A stretch of DNA of 64,000 bases, taken from NCBI GenBank assembly GCA_964524835.1, contig CAZGEG010000014.1:1-64000 (forward strand). Direction: 5' to 3'. Positions 1-8,423 of this stretch are shown here, in pieces. Made by a program: the position numbers and the translations under genes. The number at the start of each line of letters is the position of its first letter. Positions within the stretch are counted from its first letter, which is position 1. Below the pieces are notes generated by a model. It made no database searches. It was given only the letters and a program-made list of their open reading frames with translations, and was not told where the DNA came from. This DNA is from JACRCG01 sp964524835 (GTDB lineage Bacteria > Desulfobacterota > Desulfuromonadia > Geobacterales > Pseudopelobacteraceae).

Positions 1-14
1 TGCCTGTTTTGTAA

Positions 15-197
15 AAGACCGAAAAAACCATTTACACAAAATTATTTACAGGACCTCCAAATGCAATTATTTATTTTATGAGTGGTTATAGCCCTGATGC
101 TGGCAATGATCTAGTAAACAGAAACTTTATCAAGAAACCTTTTCTACCTTCAAAACTAATTAAAATAATTAGAGAACGCCTTGACGGGGGATATTGA
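15..197 (+). pseudogene. Response-regulator receiver domain, C-terminal remnant
   Basis: The plus-strand frame ending at the TGA at 195-197 reads like the last third of a CheY-type receiver domain. It has a hydrophobic strand ending in FMSGY, then after a variable stretch FIKKPF (the conserved Lys-Pro of beta5), then a terminal helix. The same frame meets a TAA at 12-14 and has no plausible start, so within the window this is a piece without the phosphorylated Asp. It may be the degraded 3' end of a hybrid sensor kinase or response regulator, or an intact gene with a frameshift just outside or at the window edge. The family assignment is fairly safe; calling it a pseudogene is inference. Confidence 0.5.
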
Positions 198-213
198 GAT
201 TGATGTTCTCAAG

Positions 214-528
214 TCAAATCTGGTTAAATGTTGTTTTTAATTCCTTTGATAATGTATGTATTACCTTGATCCCACTATCCCAAGCTTCTCTTGCCATGTT
301 TCCTGTCTTCAATTCTCCGTCACTTTTAATCCATGCCCTGACCAGCACAAGCAACTCCCTTGCTTTAGGAATATTTTCACATTCGTAGGCACTGTTGGTG
401 TCATCTTCAGTCGGGAGTCTGCATTCGATATCGGAAAGAACGCCTTCCAGAATTGAAGCAATCTCTTCAGCGCGCCGGTTAGATGCTTGAGGCAATTCGT
501 CGATTAAGTTTTCAATTTTTCCAGTCAT
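214..528 (-). CDS. Hypothetical protein, 104 aa
   Basis: No family is recognised. The start is placed at the ATG at 528 because GGAGG lies five bases upstream; the longer reading from 540 would put this Shine-Dalgarno inside the coding region. The product is acidic, predicted mostly helical, without signal peptide or membrane segment, and has one Cys. It follows the minus-strand small ORF at 607-786 with a 78-base gap, so the two probably form a small operon. Its 3' end converges on the receiver-domain remnant at 15-197. It is probably a cytosolic accessory protein, but function cannot be inferred. Confidence 0.6.
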   Translation of the reverse strand: MTGKIENLIDELPQASNRRAEEIASILEGVLSDIECRLPTEDDTNSAYECENIPKARELLVLVRAWIKSDGELKTGNMAREAWDSGIKVIHTLSKELKTTFNQI

Positions 529-606
529 CGCAACCTCCATTTTACCATCAAATTACAGCTTCCAGGTTTGTGCCGGCCTTTACGTTATTGCCCGTAACCC
601 TTTATG

Positions 607-786
607 TCAGCGGGCATTCGGGGCCACGTGGCGCAATTTATGCGAACCGGCAAACAATGTCTGCTTTATGATCCCTCGCTTCTCTTTAAGATCCTTCCTC
701 ACGTCGTCTTTCTCTATCACCATTTCGGCATTCAAGGTCAGTTCCTCGATTGTTCCGACTTCATTTTTATCAGTGAAAGTTGCCAT
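607..786 (-). CDS. Small hypothetical protein, 59 aa
   Basis: A short ORF is preceded by a very strong Shine-Dalgarno (AGGAGGTG, six bases before the ATG), which is the main reason to believe in it. The product begins MATFTDKNEV and is charged (many Lys, Glu and Asp), with no Cys, no membrane segment and no signal peptide. It ends 78 bases before the 104-residue hypothetical gene at 214-528 on the same strand, and the two look co-transcribed. No homologous family is recognised. Confidence 0.55.
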   Translation of the reverse strand: MATFTDKNEVGTIEELTLNAEMVIEKDDVRKDLKEKRGIIKQTLFAGSHKLRHVAPNAR

Positions 787-986
787 TTATTCCACCTCCT
801 CTTACCCGCTTCGCAGATAAATTGTCTCACAAAGCACCAAAGAAAACAATTGCAGCATTTGGGTCAGGATGTGTTCCCCGCTACCAGACAGTCAATAAAA
901 ACCATTAAATTGATATTATGAAATCCGGTCGCATAGTGGTATAATGCGAAACAACCATAAAGCCATCCTAAACTCAGGTGATCATC

Positions 987-1244
987 ATGAAAAAGCGATT
1001 TGCCACAATCTTTACCGTCACAGTTGCAGCTGTCCTCGTAAGCAGCATTGCCTATGCAGCCAAGAAGAAACTTCGGACTAAAACAGAACCTCTGAAGACT
1101 GATGTATCCGAGGTAGATCTAGCGGCTGTTCTATTGGATGTAAATGGAGGTCAGAGGAATAAATCACCAAAAACTGTTGATACAAAAAAACATGGAGATG
1201 ATGTTCTTAAAGACCTGGTAATAGCCCAGCGCCCCAAAAGCTGA
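987..1244 (+). CDS. Small exported hypothetical protein, 85 aa
   Basis: The ATG at 987 follows AGGTGAT with four bases between; the GTG nine bases upstream lies inside that ribosome-binding site and is rejected. Residues 1-24 form a classic Sec signal peptide (MKKR, hydrophobic core, cleavage near AYA-A). The mature part is about 60 residues, Lys-rich and without Cys, so it is probably a small soluble periplasmic protein. It stands alone, with a likely terminator about 115 bases downstream. No known family is recognised. Confidence 0.6.
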   Translation: MKKRFATIFTVTVAAVLVSSIAYAAKKKLRTKTEPLKTDVSEVDLAAVLLDVNGGQRNKSPKTVDTKKHGDDVLKDLVIAQRPKS

Positions 1245-1668
1245 AGGATAGTAATGGATAGTAGTCTGTTGAGCCGGGATTGACTTGCTGATATGGGCAG
1301 TTTGAGGGTGCCGGAAGCACTTCGGAGTTCGAGGGGAGAGTAAACCTAATTCTGCAGGCGGCCAAATGGTCGCCTTTTGTTTGCAAAAAAATTTGAAATA
1401 AGTGAACCGGCTTTGTATGTGGTGTTTTGATTTGGTTGAGAAGGCGGGACGGGATGTCCCGGCACTCAACGCGGCTGTGCACGCAGGCAGACAAGACACG
1501 GATGATGCCGGTGTTATTGCGCTAAAATGAGAGACTGATTTTTATAAATCACTACATGCAATGCCTGATCTTAGGTGATATACTGGCAAACCTTGTAATT
1601 ATTCAGCAGAAGCAAGTCAATGTACTGATGTATAAAGACAGGAATTTTTATTATACCAGGAGGCTGCG
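1245..1668. other. Intergenic stretch, no gene seen
   Basis: This stretch holds one hairpin with a T-rich tail (listed separately), and its last bases carry the AGGAGG ribosome-binding site of the PH/SHOCT gene. Reading both strands shows no ORF with a convincing start or a recognisable product. Confidence 0.5.
1357..1383 (+). terminator. Likely rho-independent terminator
   Basis: GGCG/CGCC arms surround an imperfect CCAAATGG centre, giving a stem of about eight pairs with a mismatch. The hairpin is followed directly by TTTTGTTT. It would end transcription from the small exported protein gene at 987-1244. Confidence 0.5.
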
Positions 1669-2289
1669 ATGGGAATATTTGACAAGGTAACGGAAAAGAT
1701 TCAACAAACTAAAAACGATATACGGCCGAAATTTCTGTCTGTATCAGAAGAAGAACTGAATAATTTACTGATTCACGGCGAGTCGCTTGTTTCTACAATA
1801 ACGCAAGCCGTTGCTACTAGTGCCAAGACATTAATTCTGACAAATCTGAGAATCATCGTCTATGACCACGGGATGCTCAGCTCCAGCTTCAAGGACTATT
1901 ATTTCAGGGACATGAAAGATGCCCGGTTCGACACGTCCGTGTTAAGCGGCGGCACGATAACGATAACCGCCGATAAAGGAAATAATGTCGGAGCCGTAAC
2001 AATCACGGATTTGCCCTTGCAGGAATCGAAATTATTTTATTCACGACTTCAGGAAATTGAAAGGGACTGGTGGGAAAAGAAACGGAACCTTGAGCTTGAA
2101 GAAAAACGTGCAGCTGCCGGCGGCACAAATATTTCCATGGCACCGCCTCAAAATACAAACAGCCAAACACCTTTGCCGGGCGATGAAGTTGAAAGCAAGC
2201 TGCTGAAATTGAAAGGACTCTTCGATAAAGGTCTAATTGATGAAAACGAATATAAAGAACAAAAAAGTCAACTATTGGCAAAACTATAG
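1669..2289 (+). CDS. Bacterial PH-domain protein with C-terminal SHOCT motif, 206 aa
   Basis: Residues about 25-130 look like a bacterial pleckstrin-homology fold: alternating beta strands with the pattern LTNLRIIVYD and a closing helix rich in Glu and Arg. Residues about 175-206 match the short SHOCT helical motif (LLKLKGLFDKGLIDENEYKE...). A Pro/Gln/Asn-rich linker joins them. There is no signal peptide, so it is probably cytosolic or a peripheral membrane protein. SHOCT motifs are usually involved in oligomerisation; the ligand of the PH-like part is unknown. The start has a good AGGAGG site six bases upstream. It lies upstream of the transglutaminase-like gene on the same strand. Confidence 0.8.
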   Translation: MGIFDKVTEKIQQTKNDIRPKFLSVSEEELNNLLIHGESLVSTITQAVATSAKTLILTNLRIIVYDHGMLSSSFKDYYFRDMKDARFDTSVLSGGTITITADKGNNVGAVTITDLPLQESKLFYSRLQEIERDWWEKKRNLELEEKRAAAGGTNISMAPPQNTNSQTPLPGDEVESKLLKLKGLFDKGLIDENEYKEQKSQLLAKL

Positions 2290-2363
2290 AGTCAATGGGG
2301 TCACCCGGCAGGTCGGGCGCAGAGCAGTTGGCCTGATAAATACACATTTCAAACGAGGACAGC

Positions 2364-2963
2364 ATGTACCCTGAATCGGATGATTTAAGCGAATTTATGG
2401 CTTCCGACGCAATTGTAGACTGGCAGACTCCGGCTGTCCGTGAGAAAGCCCTGGAACTTACCCGGTTATTGTCAGATGAGGTTTCCAAGGCCCGCTGTTT
2501 GTACGAATGGGTGAGAGACTCCATTTCCCACTCCGCTGATGCCGGCCTCGACATTGTGACTTGCACGGCGAGCGAAGTGCTTCATCAAGGTACTGGAATC
2601 TGTTTTGCAAAAAGCCACCTCCTGGCCGCCCTGCTCCGGGCGGTCACTATCCCGGCCGGTTTCTGCTACCAGGTTTTGCGCCTGAATCCCCCTGTCGACA
2701 ATGAACCGGTATTACATGGGTTTAACGGGATATACCTCGCAACTCTCGATAAATGGATCCGGGTCGATGCGCGGGGCAACACCAGCGGGATCAACGCTCA
2801 GTTCAGTATCAAGAAAGAGCGGCTGGCCTTTGCCATGGACCCTTCGGCCGATGAATTCATCTACGAAACGATTTTTGCGGCACCGGTAAGCAGTGTGGTC
2901 AACAGACTGAAAATGTACAGCAGCAGAAGTGAATTGTGGCTGGATTTACCCCAGTCCCTGTAG
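2364..2963 (+). CDS. Transglutaminase-like superfamily protein, 199 aa
   Basis: The sequence carries the core of the transglutaminase-like cysteine protease fold. The nucleophile Cys is in GICFAKSHLLAALLRA (near residue 80), His in VLHGFNGIY (near 116), and Asp in KWIRVDARGN (near 134), giving the expected Cys-His-Asp order. Length is typical of stand-alone bacterial members, and there is no signal peptide. Family members hydrolyse or transfer amide bonds, often acting as peptidases, but the substrate here is unknown. GAGGA lies five bases before the ATG. The gene follows the PH/SHOCT gene by 74 bases and may be co-transcribed with it. Confidence 0.85.
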   Translation: MYPESDDLSEFMASDAIVDWQTPAVREKALELTRLLSDEVSKARCLYEWVRDSISHSADAGLDIVTCTASEVLHQGTGICFAKSHLLAALLRAVTIPAGFCYQVLRLNPPVDNEPVLHGFNGIYLATLDKWIRVDARGNTSGINAQFSIKKERLAFAMDPSADEFIYETIFAAPVSSVVNRLKMYSSRSELWLDLPQSL

Positions 2964-2992
2964 CAGGGAAGCTGCTCCGGCTTCCGCCAGGT

Positions 2993-3172
2993 TCACGGCC
3001 GGCGTCTTATCACGAAGAGGTAGATTATCAGAAGAAAGGGGAGCGTCGAGAAGGCCGCCTCAAGGTTGCCCCGGAACAGCTGCCATGTGCAGAATGACAC
3101 CAGGAAAAGTACGAAACTGAAGAGCAGGATTGCCGGCAATTTTTTATAAAAGGTGCGAGCTGTTTCTTTCAT
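2993..3172 (-). CDS. Small two-helix membrane protein, 59 aa
   Basis: A short minus-strand ORF converges on the transglutaminase-like gene (gap 29 bases). It encodes a basic N-terminus, one hydrophobic helix (about residues 12-29), a short polar loop and a second hydrophobic helix (about 42-55) ending in RRRP, a typical inner-membrane hairpin. AAGGAG lies about 12 bases before the ATG. No family is recognised. The alternation of hydrophobic segments with a basic end supports a real gene over a chance ORF. Confidence 0.5.
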   Translation of the reverse strand: MKETARTFYKKLPAILLFSFVLFLVSFCTWQLFRGNLEAAFSTLPFLLIIYLFVIRRRP

Positions 3173-3393
3173 TGTTGCAGTAACTCCTTAGCCACGATCT
3201 GTTGCCACTCTGGGGCTGAGGGAAGTAGCTCAGTGTTTAAATAACACGGAACTCACGCAGATGGTTGACAAATAAACAACTTCCCCTGGAAGAAGTCTAT
3301 TGGGGCAGGCTTTGCATCTGGTGATTTTATTTGCAGCAAGAATTTATGGTCCATCTGGTTATTGTCAGGCGGGGTGAGGAAAGGCGGTAATAA

Positions 3394-3816
3394 ATGTTTG
3401 ACTGTTTATTCGGAAAAAAAGAAACAACAACGCTTTTTCCGGATAATGAGTCCGCGTTTACCCATGCCTGCACCTTACGCTATCCGTTGCTTCTCGATGC
3501 GCGTATACCCTCGCTGGTTATGGAGGAGGGACGACGGGGGGCGGAAGGAGAGCATTGGTTTCTACTGCGCCTTGCCGGTCAGGAGGGAGGGCTCGATATA
3601 TGGGGCCCGACCTTACCGGGTGCTCCTGCATATCCGAATCCAGGTGATCTGGTGGCCTTTCGCATTGTCAGATTTGCCACGGAACTTCCGGAAGAAGCCA
3701 GCTTGATCGGCTATATTGAATCCCGTCTGGAGACGGTGCTGAACAGCAGGAGGGGATGGCGCATCGCCGAGAGCTACCGGCCTGTCAACCTCAAGCCTGA
3801 ACTTCATCTGGGATGA
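3394..3816 (+). CDS. Conserved-looking hypothetical protein, 140 aa
   Basis: A soluble protein of mixed alpha/beta character with no signal peptide or transmembrane segment. It has a Gly/Pro-rich central part (residues about 60-85) and a C-terminal half with alternating strands. I do not recognise a domain. A GAGGAAAGG purine run precedes the start. It stands alone between the small membrane protein and the convergent gene at 3850. The base composition matches the neighbouring core genes, so it is likely vertically inherited. Confidence 0.6.
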   Translation: MFDCLFGKKETTTLFPDNESAFTHACTLRYPLLLDARIPSLVMEEGRRGAEGEHWFLLRLAGQEGGLDIWGPTLPGAPAYPNPGDLVAFRIVRFATELPEEASLIGYIESRLETVLNSRRGWRIAESYRPVNLKPELHLG

Positions 3817-3849
3817 ATGATCTCCTCCCGGACTCTTCGCGCCATATCA

Positions 3850-4287
3850 TCAGCACTCGGCCGGCAGTGAACTGTCAATGAGTTCTATGATCTCCCGGTA
3901 CAGCGCAATTGTAACGGAGGTCTCGATCCATTTATCAACCACGGCGCGGGCCAGGGAAATGCCGTTTACCAGGGTTCCCGAAGTGATGAAAATGCCGGAT
4001 ACGCGCATATCCTCATCTGTCAGCATGAATATCCCGAATGAAAACACCATCGCCATCAGGCCCAGCCAGGCGGCCTGCGGCCCTCGCAGCGGATTTTCCA
4101 GGACGGTCAGATAATCTATATAGTAGCGAATCAGGCTGCGGCTCCGGCGCAAGAACGCCGTGACATCGCTCTCGCCGCAGGCCAGATACGTATATCTCAG
4201 GAAAATGGTTTCTGCCGTTTTTCGCTCACTTTTTTTGCGCTCGCTTATATAGCGTTCAATTGCCTCGTCGATCTTTGCCGTTGTCAT
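3850..4287 (-). CDS. Hypothetical membrane protein, 145 aa
   Basis: The start is set at the ATG at 4287 because GGAGG lies seven bases upstream; the longer reading from 4350 adds a Cys/Arg-rich stretch unlikely to be translated. The N-terminal 60 residues are basic and helical (many Lys, Arg and Glu). Residues about 75-115 contain two hydrophobic segments around a short acidic loop, and the C-terminal 30 residues are amphipathic. It is probably an inner-membrane protein with cytosolic N- and C-termini. No family is recognised. Confidence 0.6.
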   Translation of the reverse strand: MTTAKIDEAIERYISERKKSERKTAETIFLRYTYLACGESDVTAFLRRSRSLIRYYIDYLTVLENPLRGPQAAWLGLMAMVFSFGIFMLTDEDMRVSGIFITSGTLVNGISLARAVVDKWIETSVTIALYREIIELIDSSLPAEC

Positions 4288-4649
4288 GGGACACCTCCAG
4301 CAGCGGAAAAACAACATGCCACTTTGCCGTAGCTTGAATCTACACATCACATTTCAACGCACCCTTTGACATAAGTGAATTTTACCATAGTGTGAAAAAA
4401 AACACAGAATGTTAATAAATGCTCTGCTTTACAACTGTCTGCCTGGCAGGGACTCGTACAAAACTAACATTACCCACCCGCTTCAACATCCGCCAAAATT
4501 CGCCATTTCAGAATATTTAGCATGCTAACCATCCGAAATAAGGCATTTATCTTAATAGACGCCGTTAAATCTGATTTTGGAGCGCTATATGCACATATAT
4601 TTGCACCCTATAATGTGTATCTAAAAAAATAACATCAGGAGGTTTTGAT
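4288..4649. other. Intergenic, divergent promoter region
   Basis: This AT-rich stretch lies between two divergently transcribed genes. A perfect TATAAT (4610-4615) sits about 35 bases before the lipoprotein start, but no good -35 box was found at the right spacing. AGGAGG precedes the ATG at 4650. No ORF or RNA element is seen. Confidence 0.35.
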
Positions 4650-5705
4650 ATGAAAAGAACAGTATCTCTATTGTTTGGAGCTATTCTCTTTGCAGTTTAC
4701 CTGTCGGGGTGCGGTGGCAGCGGCGGTGACGCATCTCCCAATATTCCTGCTCAACAGACAGACACATCGAAACCGGCTGTTAATTCAACCACCCCTGCAC
4801 ACAACAGCGTGGATGTGGGAACAAACAGTGCCATCACGGTGACGTTCAATAAACCGGTGTATGCAGCAGCGATCAACACGCAGACCTTTATCCTTCTTAA
4901 AAATGGGACTGTTCCTGTTGCGGGGAGCGTGACTTGTGTCGGAGCAACGGCACATTTCAGCCCGGCCGGCAATCTTTCGGCCGGCTCCACCTACTCGGCC
5001 ATCGTGACAACCGGGGTAAAGGACCTGTCGGGAAATGCCCTGGCAGCGAGTTACACCTGGCAATTTACCACCGGTAACTCACCGGACAGTACAGCACCAT
5101 CGGCATTTGCCACGTTTCCGGCTTCTAATGCCGTGGGAGTTCCAGTTAACAGCGCCATCACGGTGACGTTCGATGAGGCGATCGACCCTGCAACGATCAA
5201 CGCACAGACCTTCGTCCTTCTGAAAGACGGGGCGATTCCGGTTGCAGGGAGTGTAACGAATGTCGGAACGACGGCACAGTTCAGGCCGGCGAGCACTCTC
5301 TCTGCACGGGTTTTCTACTCGGCAACCATAACAGCCGGGGCGAAGGATCTGGCCGGGAATTCCATTGCGGCTTTTACCTGGGGCTTTACAACGAGTGATG
5401 CGGCAGAGCAGGATACGGTGGGTCCGCACGTGTTGTCAGTTTCTCCCCCTGACGGGGCAACAGATGTGCCGGTTGATTCACCGATCGTGATATCCTTCGA
5501 TGAACCGATCATGCCGTTCGAGTTCGGGCTCATCGACGGTAGACCGGTAGCGGTCACGTTCAACGACACGTATACGACGGTCACCATGAAACCGGCTGAT
5601 TCTATGAACTCCGGGATTACCTTTACCTCGGCAATTAGGATAAAGGATATGGCAGGTAATCTCATGCCCACAATTTTTCTTTGGCAGTTTTCGACACGTC
5701 CGTGA
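4650..5705 (+). CDS. Lipoprotein with three bacterial Ig-like (Big_5) repeats, 351 aa
   Basis: A lipoprotein signal peptide ends in the lipobox LSGC (Cys near residue 21). Three homologous repeats follow, at about residues 42-138, 148-245 and 256-350. The first two share the sequence pattern 'SAITVTFN/D ... TFVLLKDG...PVAGSVT...ATAHF/QFRPA...LSA...Y...T...KDLAGN', typical of Big_5 Ig-like domains; the third is more diverged. Such repeats act as extracellular spacers or adhesive modules. No catalytic domain is present, so it is probably a surface- or periplasm-exposed structural protein. AGGAGG lies seven bases before the ATG. It is monocistronic. Confidence 0.85.
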   Translation: MKRTVSLLFGAILFAVYLSGCGGSGGDASPNIPAQQTDTSKPAVNSTTPAHNSVDVGTNSAITVTFNKPVYAAAINTQTFILLKNGTVPVAGSVTCVGATAHFSPAGNLSAGSTYSAIVTTGVKDLSGNALAASYTWQFTTGNSPDSTAPSAFATFPASNAVGVPVNSAITVTFDEAIDPATINAQTFVLLKDGAIPVAGSVTNVGTTAQFRPASTLSARVFYSATITAGAKDLAGNSIAAFTWGFTTSDAAEQDTVGPHVLSVSPPDGATDVPVDSPIVISFDEPIMPFEFGLIDGRPVAVTFNDTYTTVTMKPADSMNSGITFTSAIRIKDMAGNLMPTIFLWQFSTRP

Positions 5706-6166
5706 AGAATTTGACGGAACCGGCTTTTCAGTTACGGTAACTGGGGCATAATAATGGTTGACTTGCTTAGCTCGCAGTCAATCAGCAAAGCAACTTTTTA
5801 TGTCAGGTACACGGGTGATCGATGGTGCATGGAATGTTAAACGTTTCGGTTCCGGCCCGGCTTCAGCGCTGAAGGGCACACTGGCCGGATATCTTGACGC
5901 AGTTTTTCTGGCTCGGGACGTTGCTGAATGTGCGGCGGCTGAGGATTTGCTCTGCTGCGAACGTCCGATTGCCTGCAAAACTGCGGCAGCAGGTAATCCG
6001 GGAAATACTACTTGGGCAGGTATGCTATCCGCCGCTTACTGCCGGTAAAGGTCCACCTACAATTCCCCTCCTGACGGGTCTCTTTTTAACCTCCATCTAT
6101 GACTTGTAAACTAAACGTAATGGTCGGATAATGATCTTGAGATTTTCATAATAGCAGGAGGCGGCT
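5706..6166. other. Intergenic stretch, nothing recognised
   Basis: About 460 bases lie between two lipoprotein genes on the same strand. Short ORFs here lack ribosome-binding sites and show no family features. No riboswitch consensus, tRNA or clear terminator was identified. The last bases carry the AGGAGG site of the next gene. Confidence 0.4.
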
Positions 6167-6826
6167 ATGAAAAAGCTATTCCTTGCAGCACTGTCGGTGT
6201 TCATGATCCTGGCCCTGGCCGGATGCGGCGACAGCGGTGGCAACAACGGATCGGTTTTTGTCACCACCGATATTTTCAGCGATCCAGTCTTTGACGGCGA
6301 TATTCAGAGGGATCCCGTCACTGGTGCGATTATCATAACTCAGGGGATGTCCCAAACTGTACAAAGTGTATTTGCAGGCATAGATCCTTTCACCGGAGTG
6401 GAATCCCGTGCTTTCCTGAATTTTCCTTTGACAGGCTTGGGCGGGGTACCTGGAAACGCAATCATTGATTCGGCGTTCCTCGATATATTTATTGATCAAC
6501 CGCTGACAGGCACGATTCCTTTACGTGTCGATCTTATATCCTTCCAGCCGCCTAACGTGGTCGGGTCGAATTTTGACCGAACTCTTCGGCCGCCGGATTT
6601 CGATCTCCAGCCGCTGGAGTCCATCACGGTCAGCCCTACTATTGGATTCAACGGACAAGTCACGATTGATGTGACCTCTCTGATGGATGTGGCACAGCTT
6701 ACAAGGCAATTAGACTTTCAAATTCGCATATTGGGGCTTGTTGTACCCGTGTTGATTGAAATAAATGATACCACCGGGGCAGATCGAAACTCATTTGCAC
6801 CGCTGCTGACGGTTACATATTTCTGA
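6167..6826 (+). CDS. Lipoprotein with DNRLRE-like beta-sandwich domain, 219 aa
   Basis: A lipobox LAGC (Cys near residue 20) follows a clean signal peptide. The remaining 190 residues resemble a DNRLRE (carbohydrate-binding-like) beta-sandwich: 'SRAFLNFPL', 'IIDSAFLDIFI', 'VTIDVTSLM' and the closing 'ADRNSFAPLLTVTY' occur in the order expected of that domain. It is probably anchored in the outer membrane or surface-exposed. AGGAGG precedes the start, and a strong bidirectional terminator follows about 40 bases after the stop. The domain name is by pattern only; a generic jelly-roll fold is the alternative. Confidence 0.7.
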   Translation: MKKLFLAALSVFMILALAGCGDSGGNNGSVFVTTDIFSDPVFDGDIQRDPVTGAIIITQGMSQTVQSVFAGIDPFTGVESRAFLNFPLTGLGGVPGNAIIDSAFLDIFIDQPLTGTIPLRVDLISFQPPNVVGSNFDRTLRPPDFDLQPLESITVSPTIGFNGQVTIDVTSLMDVAQLTRQLDFQIRILGLVVPVLIEINDTTGADRNSFAPLLTVTYF

Positions 6827-6867
6827 TTATACTTCGGCTTGGCGTCTGGTAACACCCCTTAACTGCA

Positions 6868-6901
6868 ACGGAAAAGCCCGCTGAATTGCGGGCTTTTCCG
6901 T
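6868..6901. terminator. Bidirectional rho-independent terminator
   Basis: A perfect 14-pair stem (ACGGAAAAGCCCGC and its complement) surrounds a six-base TGAATT loop, with A-run and T-run inside the arms. It sits between the convergent lipoprotein gene (plus) and FAD oxidoreductase gene (minus) and can serve both. Confidence 0.85.
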
Positions 6902-6948
6902 GTTCAAAGACTATCATGCATGCTGCTTTGCGACCTTTCCCGTCTCTG

Positions 6949-8226
6949 TCAACTCCCCTGCAGAATCCCCTCCGCCGCCCTGATCCCGCTGGCCCAGGCG
7001 CCAGTGATGCCGCGTGAGGTGCCGGCGCCGTCGCCGACCATGTAGACGTTTTCGCTCACCCGGAAGTGGCTGTCCAGGAAGGCGGGCTTGTTGGCGTACA
7101 TCTTGATTTCCGGGTAGTACATGATCGTGCTGGGGTGCAGGACGCCGGGGACGATGGTGTCGAGCTTCTTCAGGGCCGCCCAGATGTGGCGCATGATCTT
7201 GGCCGGCACCGCCAGCCCCAGATCGCCCGCCGTGACCGGGCAGCTGGGGGGGAAGTCGTAGAGATCCTCGTTGAAGGTTTCGGCGGTGGAGCGTTTTCCC
7301 AGGCGGAAATCGCCCACACGCTGCATGAGCGGCTTGCCGCCGCCGATTTCGTTGGCCAGCGTGGCGAGAAAGACCGCCATCTGCTGGCCGCTGCGGACCG
7401 GGGCCTTCAGGCCGATGGTCTTCAGCAGGGCGAAATTCACCAGGTTGTTCCCCGCCTGATCCTCGGAGAGGGCGTGGCCGTTGACCAGGCTGAACCCCTG
7501 GTAGCGCTCCAGCACAACCCGCGCATGGCCAGAGTTGGTGCAGAAGGTGCGCACCCCGTCGGGGAAGTGGAACTTGGGGTCGTAGTAGTCGTTGACGATG
7601 GGATAGTTGTCCAGCCGTGTCTCGATGCGGACGCCCACGTCCACCACGTTGTCGATGAAGGTGATCCCCATCCGCTCCATCACCTGCTGGAGAAAACTGA
7701 ACCCCTTCCGTCCGGGGGCGACGATCAGTTTCCTGGCGCTCAGAGTATCCTCCTCGTCGATGACGACCGCCGAACTGCCGGGGCTGTCGAATAAGTCGGT
7801 GACTTCGCGCTCCAGCATGAACTGCACTCCGCGGCCGGTGAGCTCGTCCAGCAGGCGCCGGATCAGGACCCGGCTGCGGTCGGTGCCGACGTGGGCCTGG
7901 CGGATGTCGAGCAGGGACACGCCGAGACGTTCCGCCCGACGCCGGTAGACCTCCAGGTTGTGCTTCTCCTTGATGGTCGGCTGCAGCACACTCTCCACCA
8001 GCGGGAGGAGACGCTCGGCCTCTTCTCTGGACCAGTTGTCTGCGGCAAATCCGATGGGGTAGGTGTAGTTCTGCTTGCAGTCGTTCAACAGTCCCCCGGA
8101 GCAGATCCGCTCCCGGTCGATCATCAGGATCGAGAGGTGTGGGGAGGCTTCGGAAAGATGGAAGGCGGCGCCGAGACCGGCAGGGCCGGTTCCGACGATG
8201 ATGATATCGTAATCTGGAGCGGGCAT
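6949..8226 (-). CDS. NAD(P)/FAD-dependent oxidoreductase, 425 aa
   Basis: The protein opens with a dinucleotide-binding fold: IIIVGTGPAGLGAA (residues about 7-20) is the GxGxxG FAD motif, followed by an acidic residue at the end of beta2. Near the C-terminus, 'VYMVGDGAGTSRGITGAWASG' is the second FAD-binding stretch typical of the COG2509-like family of 'NAD(FAD)-utilizing dehydrogenases'. No membrane segment or signal is seen, so it is cytosolic. Substrate unknown. The start is set at 8226 because AAGGAG lies seven bases upstream, although the frame is open further. It is flanked by terminators on both sides, so it is likely monocistronic. Confidence 0.85.
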   Translation of the reverse strand: MPAPDYDIIIVGTGPAGLGAAFHLSEASPHLSILMIDRERICSGGLLNDCKQNYTYPIGFAADNWSREEAERLLPLVESVLQPTIKEKHNLEVYRRRAERLGVSLLDIRQAHVGTDRSRVLIRRLLDELTGRGVQFMLEREVTDLFDSPGSSAVVIDEEDTLSARKLIVAPGRKGFSFLQQVMERMGITFIDNVVDVGVRIETRLDNYPIVNDYYDPKFHFPDGVRTFCTNSGHARVVLERYQGFSLVNGHALSEDQAGNNLVNFALLKTIGLKAPVRSGQQMAVFLATLANEIGGGKPLMQRVGDFRLGKRSTAETFNEDLYDFPPSCPVTAGDLGLAVPAKIMRHIWAALKKLDTIVPGVLHPSTIMYYPEIKMYANKPAFLDSHFRVSENVYMVGDGAGTSRGITGAWASGIRAAEGILQGS

Positions 8227-8331
8227 GGGGTACTCCTTGGATGGTGCTTTTTTCCAAGTATACACCAGTTTAGTCAGCGGCGGGTGTCGATGGGGATACT
8301 CTCAACCGGCATCACCGCCGGCAAATTCAGA

Positions 8332-8367
8332 AAAACGGCCAATCGGTATTACCAGACAGGCCGTTTT
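8332..8367. terminator. Likely terminator or stem-loop
   Basis: AAAACGGCC and GGCCGTTTT arms (nine pairs) enclose an 18-base loop. The A/T-rich outer ends would suit termination in either direction. It lies between the minus-strand FAD oxidoreductase start and the 3' end of the minus-strand ferritin-like gene, so it most likely terminates the latter. Confidence 0.55.
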
Positions 8368-8423
8368 CGTACACAAATGTTCTGCAATTATTCACGAGAA
8401 CCTGGCGATCGCTTACACCCTCA

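Noticed and set aside
3219..3245. A GGGAAGTAGCTCAG word resembling a tRNA 5' end
   Set aside because: No anticodon arm, T arm or matching acceptor end follows.
5706..6166. Possible cyclic-dinucleotide (GEMM) riboswitch, expected in Geobacter leader regions
   Set aside because: Leader regions of the lipoprotein, P460 and other exported-protein genes were read for the conserved GEMM words; no convincing match was seen.
6914..8257. A 447-codon open frame overlapping the FAD oxidoreductase on the same strand
   Set aside because: It is a shadow frame in GC-rich coding DNA: composition is dominated by Arg, Pro and Gly, and the overlapping frame has clear FAD motifs.
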